A stretch of 32,286 nt of DNA from a virus: the IMG/VR virus record IMGVR_UViG_3300027963_000210, positions 1-32,286 of that record; one strand, written 5' to 3'. Shown in pieces: positions 9,887 to 17,984 of the stretch. Below the pieces are notes generated by a model that was given only the letters and a program-made list of their open reading frames with translations, made no database searches and had not been told where the DNA came from. Position 1 is the stretch's first letter. Every line of letters starts with the position of its first letter. Position numbers and translations under genes: made by a program.

Positions 9887-11098
9887 ATGTCAAATAGCAT
9901 TCTTACGATTGACATGATCACTAGGAAAGCCCTAGAGATCTTGGAAAACAATCTTGTTCTTACCCGTAACGTTAACCGCCAATACGATGACTCCTTCGCT
10001 GTTGAAGGTGCCAAGATTGGTTCGACCCTGCGTATTCGTCTGCCTGACCGTGCGCTTGTGACTGACGGTGCTGCCCTGCAAGTTCAGGACGACAACGAGC
10101 AGTTCACCACTCTAACCGTTTCAACCCAAAAGCACATCGGCGTGAACTTCACCAGCGCCGAGCTCACAATGCAGTTGGATGACTTCGCAGAGCGCGTTCT
10201 GAAGCCGCGTATCTCGCAGTTGGCCTCCAGCATTGACGCTGACGTTGCTAATGCGTACAAAGCAATCGGTAACACTGTTGGTACGCCTGGAACGACTCCA
10301 GCCTCTTCGCTGGTTCTGTTGCAAGCTCAACAGAAACTGAACGAAAACGCTGCTGTTATGAACCCACGCTACGCAACGGTTAACCCCGCTGCCAACGCTG
10401 GTCTGGTTGAAGGTTTGAAAGGTCTGTTCAATCCTACGGACACGATTTCCAAACAGTTCAAAAACGGCATGATGGGCACGGGCGTGTTGGGCTACGACGA
10501 GATCAATATGTCTCAGTCAATCAAACAGCACACCACGGGTAACTTCCCTGTTTCTCCAATTGTTTCTTCTAGTGCTACGTTTGCCGAAGGTCAATCGACC
10601 CTTGCCATTACGTTTACCAGCGGAACCAAAACGGTTAACCAAGGCGACGTTTTCACGATTGCTGGCGTGTACGCGGTCAACCCACAAACCCGTGAGTCCA
10701 CTGGTTCGCTTCAACAGTTCGTTGTGACCGCTGCCAACAGCGTAACCTCCGGTACTGCAATGACCTTGGCAATTTCCCCGGCGCTTTATACGTCGGCAAA
10801 TGCTTTGGCTACCATTGATGCGTTCCCGGCTACCAGCGCGGTTATCACGTTTGTTGGAACTGCATCAACCCAGTACCCACAGAACTTGGTCTACCACAAG
10901 GACGCGATCACGTTCGCTACGGCTGACTTGTTGCTGCCGCAGGGTGTTGATATGGCTGCCCGCGCAGTGCATAACGGGATTTCGTTGCGTGTCGTGCGCC
11001 AGTACGATATTAACAATGACCGTTTGCCTTGCCGTATTGACGTTCTGTATGGCTTCTCAACAATCCGTCCACAGATGGCCTGCCGCCTCTGGGGTTGA
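9887..11098 (+). CDS. Major capsid protein, P22 coat (gp5) family
   Basis: 403 residues. The N-terminus (LTIDMITRKALEILENNLV, then NRQYDDSFAVEGAKIGSTLRIR and PDRALVTDGAALQ) matches the P22 coat family (HK97 fold): N-arm, E-loop region and long spine helix (DDFAERVLKPRISQLASSIDADV, about 104-126). Middle residues about 215-310 are a Thr/Ala-rich insertion (I-domain-like) between two core parts. The core resumes at DAITFATADLLLPQGVD. It forms the icosahedral shell with the upstream scaffold. No Ig-like extension is seen. AGGAATTACC precedes the ATG. The gene has good codon use and is probably highly expressed. Confidence 0.93.
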   Translation: MSNSILTIDMITRKALEILENNLVLTRNVNRQYDDSFAVEGAKIGSTLRIRLPDRALVTDGAALQVQDDNEQFTTLTVSTQKHIGVNFTSAELTMQLDDFAERVLKPRISQLASSIDADVANAYKAIGNTVGTPGTTPASSLVLLQAQQKLNENAAVMNPRYATVNPAANAGLVEGLKGLFNPTDTISKQFKNGMMGTGVLGYDEINMSQSIKQHTTGNFPVSPIVSSSATFAEGQSTLAITFTSGTKTVNQGDVFTIAGVYAVNPQTRESTGSLQQFVVTAANSVTSGTAMTLAISPALYTSANALATIDAFPATSAVITFVGTASTQYPQNLVYHKDAITFATADLLLPQGVDMAARAVHNGISLRVVRQYDINNDRLPCRIDVLYGFSTIRPQMACRLWG

Positions 11099-11121
11099 AC
11101 CTCTTAATTTAAGGAAATATT

Positions 11122-11529
11122 ATGGCTCTCCCTAATGGTGGTGGTGGTTACCAAGTTGGTGCAGGTAACCGTCAAGAAACAGTTATGGGCGCTATGGCCG
11201 CCCCTCAAACGGCTACGGCTACTGCAACTCTTACCGCAGCGCAGATCGTTAACCAGATGTTGGTGGCTAACCCATCTACGTCTGCCGCAACGTACACATT
11301 GCCTTTGGGCACGGCAATTGATGCTGCTATTCCTAACGCTACGGTTGGCAGCACGTTTGACTTGTCAATCGTCAACATTGGCACTTCGTCTGGCGCGGTG
11401 ACGTTGGCTGTTAACACTGGTGTAACCGATGGCGGTAACGCTTTGGTTGCTATCGCTGTTACAACCAGCCAGTTGTTCCGCTTCCGTAAGACCGGCGACG
11501 GTACTTACGTTGTGTATCGTTTGGGCTAA
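11122..11529 (+). CDS. Probable head decoration protein
   Basis: A 135-residue protein. A Gly-rich N-terminal arm (ALPNGGGGYQVGAGN) is followed by a beta-rich body (TYTLPLGTAIDAAI, FDLSIVNIG, GAVTLAVNTGVTDGG) ending in FRFRKTGDGTYVVYRLG. The body resembles domains found in phage decoration and tail-related proteins. It sits 24 bases after the coat gene, with AAGGAA before its ATG, and is followed by a strong terminator. The same mRNA therefore probably makes coat and this protein at high level. The decoration role is inferred from position and fold-like composition; I do not recognise a named family. Confidence 0.75.
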   Translation: MALPNGGGGYQVGAGNRQETVMGAMAAPQTATATATLTAAQIVNQMLVANPSTSAATYTLPLGTAIDAAIPNATVGSTFDLSIVNIGTSSGAVTLAVNTGVTDGGNALVAIAVTTSQLFRFRKTGDGTYVVYRLG

Positions 11530-11543
11530 AAGCCTAAATGTAG

Positions 11544-11572
11544 GGGGAGGGCCACAAGCTCTCCCCTTTTTT
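11544..11572 (+). terminator. Intrinsic terminator after coat/decoration genes
   Basis: A 9-bp GC-rich stem (GGGGAGGGC paired with GCTCTCCCC, one G-U) with a 5-base loop (CACAA) is followed by six T. It lies 15 bases after the stop of the 135-aa gene. It probably gives coat-region transcripts a defined 3' end, with some read-through to the downstream tail genes. Confidence 0.85.
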
Positions 11573-11583
11573 AAGGAATTATT

Positions 11584-11988
11584 ATGCCTAATACGCAAGC
11601 AGTTGGGGTCGCATATTCCGACCCAGAATTTACGACTTGTTACGCAAGTCAGGAACTTGGGTACGCAGCGGGCGCCCAAGGTACAGTTACGCAAGCAACC
11701 AGCAAGTCTACTGCCGTTACGCTGAACAAATCTGCTGGCCGCATCACAATGAACGGCGCAGAATTGGCGGCTAACACCGCTGTTTCGTTTACGATGAACA
11801 ACTCGTTGATTTCTGCCAATGATGTGTTGATTGTTTGTATTTCTGGCGGTGCTACGGCAGCGGCGTACACGACTTATATCTCTAGCATGACAACTGGCTC
11901 TGCGGTTGTTACGTTGCGTAATTTGACTGGCGGCGCTCTTTCTGAGGCTGTTATCATCAACTTTGCAACTGTTCACTGCTCGACTTAA
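11584..11988 (+). CDS. Small beta-rich virion protein (decoration-like)
   Basis: A 134-residue protein. A hydrophilic N-terminus precedes a recurrent phage virion motif (VTQATSKSTAVTLNKSAGRI, then TMNGAELAANTAVSFTMNNSL), followed by a C-terminal beta region (VVTLRNLTGGALSEAVIINFATV). The pattern is frequent in small structural proteins next to coat genes of aquatic phages. It has its own ribosome site (AAGGAA) after the terminator at 11,544 and is followed by a second hairpin. There is no TM segment or signal peptide. Role inferred: capsid surface or inner lining. Alternatively it could be a minor tail component. Confidence 0.75.
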   Translation: MPNTQAVGVAYSDPEFTTCYASQELGYAAGAQGTVTQATSKSTAVTLNKSAGRITMNGAELAANTAVSFTMNNSLISANDVLIVCISGGATAAAYTTYISSMTTGSAVVTLRNLTGGALSEAVIINFATVHCST

Positions 11989-11990
11989 CA

Positions 11991-12010
11991 GGCGGGGCTT
12001 CGGCCCCACC
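11991..12010 (+). terminator. UUCG-loop hairpin between head and tail genes
   Basis: A 5-bp GGGGC/GCCCC stem is closed by a stable TTCG tetraloop and extended by GG/CC across one C-A mismatch. Only two T follow, so it is a weak terminator or an mRNA-stabilising 3' end rather than a clear rho-independent terminator. Confidence 0.55.
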
Positions 12011-12024
12011 TTCTGAGGTTTACG

Positions 12025-12756
12025 ATGGCAACATATTCGGCTGGTGATCAGATCAACCGCGCCCTGCGTTTGTTGGGTGTTCTGGCAGAAGGTGAAACGT
12101 CATCGGCGGCGGTGATGCAAGACTCGCTGATGGCCATGAATCAGATGATTGATTCATGGAACACCGAGCGTCTATCGGTGTTCAGCACACAAGATCAGAT
12201 CGTTGAATGGCCTGTTGGCGCAATCAACGCCACACTTGGACCGTCAGGGTCTTTGGTACGGCTAAACGGCACTGCTGTTCGTCCGATTCTGGTTGACGAC
12301 GCTACGTATTTCCGTGACCCGCAAACCAACGTGTCTTACGGAATCAAGCTGATCAACCAACAGCAATACGATGGTATTGCGGTTAAGACCGTAACGTCTA
12401 CCTATCCGCAGGTCATGTTTGTGAACATGACCTACCCCGACATTGACATTTACATCTATCCAAGGCCCACGCGCCTTTTAGAGTTTCACTTTATTAGCGT
12501 TCAAGAACTTACTGAACCTGCAACGCTTGCCACCGTATTGGCTTTTCCACCAGGGTATTTGAGGGCGTTTACCTACAATCTGGCGATGGAAATCGCGCCT
12601 GAGTTTGGTGTTGAACCGTCCGATCAGGTCAAGCGGATCGCCATGACCAGTAAGCGCAACCTTAAGCGCATCAACAACCCTGACGATGTGATGTCAATGC
12701 CTTACGCAATTGTTGCAACGCGCCAGCGGTTCAACGTCTACGCCGGTAACTACTGA
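12025..12756 (+). CDS. Head-to-tail adaptor, P22 gp4-like
   Basis: A 243-residue protein. The N-terminus (YSAGDQINRALRLLGVLAEG, then DSLMAMNQMIDSWNTERLSVF) is a typical start of the P22 gp4 / tail accessory factor family. The middle portion is beta (VMFVNMTYPDIDIYIYPRP) and the C-terminal helices include PGYLRAFTYNLAMEIAPEFG. In P22, gp4 binds the portal and starts closure of the filled head. No cell-wall hydrolase motif can be assigned by eye. It is followed immediately by the gp10-like gene (TGATGA overlap), the same order as in P22-like phages. Confidence 0.85.
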   Translation: MATYSAGDQINRALRLLGVLAEGETSSAAVMQDSLMAMNQMIDSWNTERLSVFSTQDQIVEWPVGAINATLGPSGSLVRLNGTAVRPILVDDATYFRDPQTNVSYGIKLINQQQYDGIAVKTVTSTYPQVMFVNMTYPDIDIYIYPRPTRLLEFHFISVQELTEPATLATVLAFPPGYLRAFTYNLAMEIAPEFGVEPSDQVKRIAMTSKRNLKRINNPDDVMSMPYAIVATRQRFNVYAGNY

Positions 12757-14285
12757 TGAAAACGCCGATTCTGGGATCGGCGTATGTTGCTCGGAGCATC
12801 AATGCTGCCGACAACAGGATGGTTAATCTCTTCCCTGAAATTGTGCCAGAAGGCGGTAAAGAACCCGCATTTCTAAACAGAGCGCCTGGGCTGCGTCTGC
12901 TTAACACTGTTGGCACTGGCCCAATTCGCGGTCTGTGGACGTTTAACAATGTTGGATATGTTGTTAGCGGTTTAGAACTTTACAGCATCGCAACTAATTA
13001 CGTTGCGACGTTGTTGGGTACAGTAACCGGCACTGGTCCTGTCAGCATGGTTGACAATGGAACCCAGTTGTTTATTGCTTGCGGTGGACCAAGCTACATC
13101 TACAACTCGCAAACCAACGCATTTCAACAAATAATAGATCCAGACTTTCCCGGCGCTTTGACCGTTGGTTATCTCGACGGATATTTTGTTTTCATTGAAC
13201 CCAATAGCCAAAAAATCTGGGTGACTACGCTATTAGACGGAACTTCAATTGACCCGTTAGATTTTGCAAGCGCCGAAGGATCGCCCGACAATCTTGTTAG
13301 CATGATTGTTGACCACCGTGAAGCGTGGTTGTTTGGGACCAATTCGGTTGAAGTCTGGTACGACGCGGGCAATCCAGACTTCCCGTTGCAACGTATTCAA
13401 GGCGCGTATAATGAAATTGGTTGCGCTGCAACATATTCAGTTACCAAATTAGACAACGGTTTGTTTTGGTTAGGCGCGGATGCTCGCGGCCAAGGCATTG
13501 TCTACCGCGCCAACGGCTACACGGGCCAGCGAATTAGCACCCACGCAATTGAATACGCAATTGCCCAATACGGCAACATTAGCGATGCGATTGGCTACAC
13601 ATACCAACAAGAAGGTCATTCTTTTTATGTTTTGACGTTTCCGTCAGCTAACGCAACTTGGGTGTATGACGTATCTACACAAGCGTGGCATGAACGGGCC
13701 AGCTTTGAAAATGGTGAATTCTTACGGCATCGCAGTAATTGTCAGATGGCGTTTAACAATCAAATTGTTGTTGGCGATTACGCCAACGGTAATCTGTATG
13801 CGTTTGACTTAGACGTTTACGCTGACAACGGAGCGCAGCAAAAATGGTTGCGTTCTTGGCGGGCGTTGCCGACAGGACAGAATAACCTAACCCGTACAGC
13901 GCACCATAGCCTACAACTGGATTGCCAAAGCGGCGTTGGCTTAAACGGTGGAAATGGAAACGATCCAACATATTTGGTGACTGAAAGTGATTTTTATTTG
14001 ATCACAGAAAGCGGTGACTATTTGGTCAGCGTTGAAGGTGATGGTTATACGCTTGGATTTGATCCGCAAGTCATGTTGCGTTGGTCAGACGACGCTGGTC
14101 ACACTTGGTCAAACGAGCACTGGTCACCGCTTGGAAAAATTGGCGTTTACGGGCATCGAGTGTTCTGGCGGCGCTTGGGCATGACACTTAAACTGCGTGA
14201 CCGAGTTTACGAATTGTCCGGTACAGATCCGGTCAAGATTGCAATCATGGGCGCTGAACTGCACTTGAGCGGGACAACTGCCTAA
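12756..14285 (+). CDS. Packaged-DNA stabilisation protein, P22 gp10-like
   Basis: A 509-residue, beta-propeller-like protein with repeated strands. The N-terminus SAYVARSINAADNRMVNLFPE is the family signature. It is followed by APGLRLL and GPIRGLWTFNNVGYVVSG, and by DSIDYAIAQYGNISDAIGYTYQQ-type repeats later (HAIEYAIAQYGNIS near residue 265). P22 gp10 forms the hexameric tail tube below gp4 and holds DNA in. The start overlaps the gp4-like stop by one base, so translation is coupled. Residues about 405-450 show two short repeats (TYLVTESDFYLITESGDYLVS), seen in other members of this group. Length is close to the roughly 470 residues of P22 gp10. Confidence 0.85.
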   Translation: MKTPILGSAYVARSINAADNRMVNLFPEIVPEGGKEPAFLNRAPGLRLLNTVGTGPIRGLWTFNNVGYVVSGLELYSIATNYVATLLGTVTGTGPVSMVDNGTQLFIACGGPSYIYNSQTNAFQQIIDPDFPGALTVGYLDGYFVFIEPNSQKIWVTTLLDGTSIDPLDFASAEGSPDNLVSMIVDHREAWLFGTNSVEVWYDAGNPDFPLQRIQGAYNEIGCAATYSVTKLDNGLFWLGADARGQGIVYRANGYTGQRISTHAIEYAIAQYGNISDAIGYTYQQEGHSFYVLTFPSANATWVYDVSTQAWHERASFENGEFLRHRSNCQMAFNNQIVVGDYANGNLYAFDLDVYADNGAQQKWLRSWRALPTGQNNLTRTAHHSLQLDCQSGVGLNGGNGNDPTYLVTESDFYLITESGDYLVSVEGDGYTLGFDPQVMLRWSDDAGHTWSNEHWSPLGKIGVYGHRVFWRRLGMTLKLRDRVYELSGTDPVKIAIMGAELHLSGTTA

Positions 14286-15022
14286 TGCCAGTCATCAATA
14301 ACATCACCCAGATCCCCGCGCCTCGGGTTGATTTTATTGACCCGCGTACTGGGCTAATGTCGCGTGAATGGTACAGATTTTTCTTTAACTTATTTAATCT
14401 AACCGGAGCGGGGACTAGCTCAATTACGGCTGAAGAGTTAAGTTATTCGCCAGTCGGGCCACAAATTGATGAAATCTACAATAGTATTAACTCGCTTGAA
14501 CTTGGGCCGGTAAATCAGCCAAGTTCTACCGGCGTCACTCGGGTTGACACTGGGACGGGCCTAACTGGCGGTCCAATCACATCAACTGGCACAATCAGTA
14601 TTGACAATACAGTTGTTACGCTGACTGGCACGCAAACGCTGACCAACAAAACCATTACTGGTCTAGATAGCGGCTCAACGGTCAAAGACAGCGCCGGTAA
14701 CTTGTACGGGTTTGGTTTTCGTACAATGCCGCAATCAAGCAATACCAGCGGCACGCTGGTGTTGTCAGATAGCGCCAAACATCTTTACCTGACCGGCAAC
14801 GTCACCGTACCGCCGTACAGTAGCGTGGCGTTTGAGACTGGTACGGTTATTAGTGTGGTGAGTAACGCCACGGCGTTGGTCATTCAAGCCGGATCGGGCG
14901 TCACGCTCAAGCTCGCCAACTCAGCATCTACCGGCAACCGATCTGTCGCGTCTAACGGCGTCGCCACTATGATCAAGGTTGCAACCGATACATGGTACGT
15001 CTTTGGCCTGGGCGTGACATGA
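14285..15022 (+). CDS. Tail anchor/fibre-like protein
   Basis: 245 residues. Residues 5-40 (ITQIPAPRVDFIDPRTGLMS, then REWYRFFFNLFNLTG) form a conserved motif at the start of small tail proteins in many podophages, likely a virion-attachment segment. Residues about 80-110 ([20 protein letters not shown]) repeat a module also present at the start of the 1628-aa fibre, followed by TLTNKTITGLDSGS, a fibre-repeat motif. The C-terminal 90 residues form a compact beta domain (HLYLTGNVTVPP, then GVTLKLANSAST). It is coupled to the gp10-like gene (one-base overlap) and to the next gene (ATGA overlap). It could be a short fibre or a connector; function inferred. Confidence 0.75.
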   Translation: MPVINNITQIPAPRVDFIDPRTGLMSREWYRFFFNLFNLTGAGTSSITAEELSYSPVGPQIDEIYNSINSLELGPVNQPSSTGVTRVDTGTGLTGGPITSTGTISIDNTVVTLTGTQTLTNKTITGLDSGSTVKDSAGNLYGFGFRTMPQSSNTSGTLVLSDSAKHLYLTGNVTVPPYSSVAFETGTVISVVSNATALVIQAGSGVTLKLANSASTGNRSVASNGVATMIKVATDTWYVFGLGVT

Positions 15023-16092
15023 GCGGCTTTCTGGGAATGTTTACTTACGGAGATGCGGCTGCGCCTGTTGTCCCGTCAATTTATATTGCTTATGGCGGCC
15101 CCACGGCGGGCAAAAGAATTTCTGCTTACAATTGGAATTCAACAACAGGGTTTGGGTCTAGTTTTACAGCACCAACAATTTCTAACGCAATTAACCAAGT
15201 TTCTTTCGTTAAAAATAACTCAAATATTTCGGCATCTTGTACTGCGTCGCCTTTTTTCTTTGTATGGCAATGGTCTGCTGCTGGTTTTGGAACGCAGTAC
15301 GCTAACGCGGCTAGCCCATTAAGCCCATCAGGTTCTGGCCCCGCAGGGTTTAGTTGGACTAATAATGTTGACGCAATTATTACCTCAAACGCCGCAAGCG
15401 TATCTTACCCACAAGCATGGGCATGGGATCAAACAACTGGGTTTGGGTCTAAATATGCAAATGGCACCGCGTTAAATTCTTCTGATTCTTCTACTGGCGT
15501 CACGTTAAATGGTGACAATACGCAAGTTGCGTTTAGTCAACAATCAAACCCAGTAATTTCTCTGTTTCCGTGGTCATCGGCAACTGGATTTGGCACTAAA
15601 TACGCAAACCCCGCCACGCTTCCCGGACAGGGTAGCAACCCAGGAACCATATCTTTTAACCCTGTTACCAATGATATTGTAATTGGCAACACCTTGTTTC
15701 CGTTGCTCTCTGGATACCCTGTAACGTCTTCTGGGTTTGGTACAAGGTACGCTAATCCTTCAACCTCTGCTGGAGGGGCGGTATTTGGGGTTAGATTTTC
15801 CCCGTCTGGGTCTGAGGTTGCGGTTGGAAATAGCGCAACCCCAGCGCCTTTAAAAGTGTACCAATGGTCTTCTGGCTTTGGTTCTTTGTACTCAAGCCCG
15901 TCCATATTACAAACCATAAGAGCAGTGTCATGGTCTAGCACGGGGACAGAAATTGCCGGTGCTATATCGGCAGCGTCTCCTTATACTAGAGTTTACCCGT
16001 GGACTTCTGGGGGGTTTGGTTCAGTGTATTCAAGTCCTGCGACGCCTTTAGATATTTCAAATTCCGTATCTTTTTCCGACCAATCAAGATGA
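15019..16092 (+). CDS. Seven-repeat, probable beta-propeller virion protein
   Basis: 357 residues from ATG 15019, which overlaps the previous stop as ATGA. The more upstream in-frame GTG at 14992 would overlap the neighbour by 31 bases and is less likely. Seven repeats of 45-52 residues each carry GFG(S/T) followed by two or three residues and Y or F (GFG at residues 44, 89, 141, 190, 239, 286, 332). Each repeat ends with a V/ISFxxxxxxVAxxN-like strand and a Y/W-P/Q-W strand preceding GFG. Seven such units fit a seven-bladed, WD40-like beta-propeller closed by the N-terminal strand (IYIAYGG). No catalytic residues or signal peptide are visible. It lies among tail genes; a receptor-binding or tail-structural role is inferred. 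I do not recognise a named family. Confidence 0.75.
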   Translation: MSGFLGMFTYGDAAAPVVPSIYIAYGGPTAGKRISAYNWNSTTGFGSSFTAPTISNAINQVSFVKNNSNISASCTASPFFFVWQWSAAGFGTQYANAASPLSPSGSGPAGFSWTNNVDAIITSNAASVSYPQAWAWDQTTGFGSKYANGTALNSSDSSTGVTLNGDNTQVAFSQQSNPVISLFPWSSATGFGTKYANPATLPGQGSNPGTISFNPVTNDIVIGNTLFPLLSGYPVTSSGFGTRYANPSTSAGGAVFGVRFSPSGSEVAVGNSATPAPLKVYQWSSGFGSLYSSPSILQTIRAVSWSSTGTEIAGAISAASPYTRVYPWTSGGFGSVYSSPATPLDISNSVSFSDQSR

Positions 16093-16454
16093 TTACTAAC
16101 GACGAAAAACTAGCCTCGGCGATCATGAACGCCTATTACCGCGAGATGGAAATCTACGCATATCAGGTGAACATTGATAACTATTCTGCTATGCTACTTG
16201 CACTTCCGTCTGGTGACTGGCCGGTGGATTGGGTAGCGTTCAAGGGCGTGAAAATCGAGGAGTTGCCGCATTCGTTGTCAGAAGACGACGTTCAGGCAAT
16301 CAGCGACTACCAGTACCGTGATCGTTTACGTTCGCTGGTGAGAACCGAAAAAGCAGAACAGAGTAAATGTAACAGGATTCGGGACGTACTCAAGGCTCAG
16401 ATCGGCGGCGACTACGACGCGCTGGTTTTGGCGTATAAGGCAGCGCAACCATGA
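16089..16454 (+). CDS. Small hypothetical tail-region protein
   Basis: 121 residues from ATG 16089, overlapping the upstream stop (ATGA). Charged and helical: DEKLASAIMNAYYREMEIYAY, a loop with SGDWPVDWVAFKGVKIEEL, then SEDDVQAISDYQYRDRLRSLV and a Lys/Arg-rich C-terminal helix. No signal peptide or membrane helix. It is followed by another ATGA overlap at 16,451. The conserved neighbour order (propeller, this, small beta protein, cupin) suggests a co-translated structural group. I do not recognise the family. Confidence 0.75.
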   Translation: MITNDEKLASAIMNAYYREMEIYAYQVNIDNYSAMLLALPSGDWPVDWVAFKGVKIEELPHSLSEDDVQAISDYQYRDRLRSLVRTEKAEQSKCNRIRDVLKAQIGGDYDALVLAYKAAQP

Positions 16455-16786
16455 CAGTATCCGTAAGAGTTTTAATCCCGGCAAAGTTTGCTGAAAATAG
16501 TCAAACGATTCAGTACACCGCTAATGGTGTGACTGCGCTTATTGACAAGTTCACGGCAACCAACTTTAGCGCAGCGACGGCGACGATCAGCGTCAACTTG
16601 GTTACGGGGGCAGACGCGGCGGGCAATCAAAACTTGATTGTTAAAACCAAATCGTTACAACCATCGGAGACGTATACGTTTCCTGAGATAACTGGCGCTG
16701 CACTTGCGCCTAGCGGCTTTATCAGTACCATTGCAGGAACAGCGTCAGCGATCAATATCCGGGCTAACGGACGGGAGATCACTTGA
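16451..16786 (+). CDS. Small beta-rich virion protein
   Basis: A 111-residue beta protein (VSVRVLIPAKFAENSQTIQYT, then ATATISVNLVTGADAAGNQN and SETYTFPEITGAAL). The composition resembles an Ig-like or tail-baseplate-type domain. The start ATG overlaps the upstream stop by 4 bases. The stop overlaps the next start, which is TTG (TTGA at 16783-16786). No named family is recognised. Role inferred: tail component or accessory to the cupin protein that follows. Confidence 0.7.
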   Translation: MTVSVRVLIPAKFAENSQTIQYTANGVTALIDKFTATNFSAATATISVNLVTGADAAGNQNLIVKTKSLQPSETYTFPEITGAALAPSGFISTIAGTASAINIRANGREIT

Positions 16787-17244
16787 ACGATCTTGCCCAC
16801 ATTGTCCCATCGCGGGAGCAGATTGAGCAGTTACAGGCCGAAATGGTCAAGATGCCTCAAGCCGATCTGCAAACTGAGCATTACTTTTCAGAGTCTGGAA
16901 TGTATTGCAGGAAGGTTTTTCGTCCTGCTGGCACGTTGATTGTAGGCAAAGTTCACAAGCACCATCATTTGTTTTTGTGCGCGATGGGTGAAATAATTGC
17001 GTGGACTGAAAACGGGATGAAGCGCCTGAAAGCTGGTGATGTGGTTGAGTCTAAGCCGGGGACCAAACGGGTGACGTTGGCAGTAACCGACGCGATTGGC
17101 ATGACCGTTCATCGCACAGACAAAACCGATCTTGATGAGATTGAAGCAGAACTTGTTGAGCCTGACAACACCGCGTTGTTTGATTCTAGTAATTTATTGA
17201 AAATCGCAGGAGAAATGAAAGCCCTGCAAGGAGAACTGCAATGA
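16783..17244 (+). CDS. Cupin-fold protein (TTG start)
   Basis: A 153-residue protein. A single-domain beta-barrel is suggested by the central region RPAGTLIVGKVHKHHHLFLCAMGE (residues about 45-70), a cupin-type motif with several His that could bind metal, followed by MKRLKAGDVVESKPGTKRV, the second barrel half with a Gly-x-(V)V turn. The likely start is TTG at 16783, which overlaps the preceding stop as TTGA and supports coupling; the first in-frame ATG inside would remove about 20 residues. Cupins bind small molecules or sugars; the phage role is unknown (possible nucleotide-sugar or carbohydrate binding). The last part is acidic (DLDEIEAELVEPD). ATGA overlap with the next gene. Confidence 0.7.
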   Translation: MNDLAHIVPSREQIEQLQAEMVKMPQADLQTEHYFSESGMYCRKVFRPAGTLIVGKVHKHHHLFLCAMGEIIAWTENGMKRLKAGDVVESKPGTKRVTLAVTDAIGMTVHRTDKTDLDEIEAELVEPDNTALFDSSNLLKIAGEMKALQGELQ

Positions 17245-17975
17245 CTTGGGTTGCAACGGCGATTGTTTCAAGTGCAATTATTGGAAGTTATTCTTCAAAT
17301 AAAGCGGCAAGCACACAAGCGGAAGCGGCTCGACAAGGTATTGAAGCCCAACAGCAAATGTTCAACAAACAAGTTGAACTGCAAGCGCCGTGGCAGAAAG
17401 CTGGTGAAGAAGCATTAAACAAATTGATCCCGCTGGCGTCGAATTATACGCCTTTTGGGACAAGCCAATTTCAGCAAGACCCAGGTTACGCTTTTCGGTT
17501 GTCTGAAGGAATGAAAGCGTTGGACCGTACAGCAGCAGCGCGTGGTGGTTTGTTGTCTGGCGCTACGCTCAAAGGCGCACAACGCTACGGTCAAGACATG
17601 GCGTCGCAAGAGTATCAAAACGCATTTAATCGCTATCAAATTGAACGCAACGCGCAACTTAACCCGTTGCAATCGTTGGCTGGAGTCGGGCAAAGCGCCA
17701 CCAATACATTGACTGGCGCAGCAGGACAAATGGGCCAGAATCTTGCTGCTGGTTATGGCAACGTAGCCAACGCTCGCGCATCTGGTTATGTTGGTTCAAC
17801 CAACGCGCTTACATCCGCGCTTGGGACTGGTTTGAACTATATGCAGAACCAGCAGTTAATCAACCGACTTCCATCAAATAATTCTATGGGGTATGGTGGA
17901 TCGCCAATTTATTCTGCAACTCCTTACTCCACAAATCAACCATCTGTCGGTTACGACTGGGGCTATGGACCTTAA
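17241..17975 (+). CDS. DNA transfer protein p32-like (ejection protein)
   Basis: 244 residues. An N-terminal hydrophobic helix (about 4-17, VATAIVSSAIIGSY) is followed by a helical, Gln/Ala-rich body. The core (FQQDPGYAFRLSEGMKALDR, then TAAARGGLLSGATLKGAQRYG and MASQEYQNAFNRYQ) is the signature of the DNA transfer protein p32 / gp7-like ejection family. The C-terminus is Gly/Ser/Tyr-rich. The protein would be packaged in the head and ejected with DNA to help it cross the periplasm. AAGGAG precedes the ATG, which overlaps the upstream stop. It is followed by two more candidate ejection proteins, the order expected for a P22-type trio. Confidence 0.83.
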   Translation: MTWVATAIVSSAIIGSYSSNKAASTQAEAARQGIEAQQQMFNKQVELQAPWQKAGEEALNKLIPLASNYTPFGTSQFQQDPGYAFRLSEGMKALDRTAAARGGLLSGATLKGAQRYGQDMASQEYQNAFNRYQIERNAQLNPLQSLAGVGQSATNTLTGAAGQMGQNLAAGYGNVANARASGYVGSTNALTSALGTGLNYMQNQQLINRLPSNNSMGYGGSPIYSATPYSTNQPSVGYDWGYGP

Positions 17976-17984
17976 GGATTAATC

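Noticed and set aside
11365-12009. A 214-aa - strand ORF across the decoration genes
   Set aside because: It runs antisense through two supported + strand genes and the terminator, has no recognisable domain, and its composition is that of a shadow.
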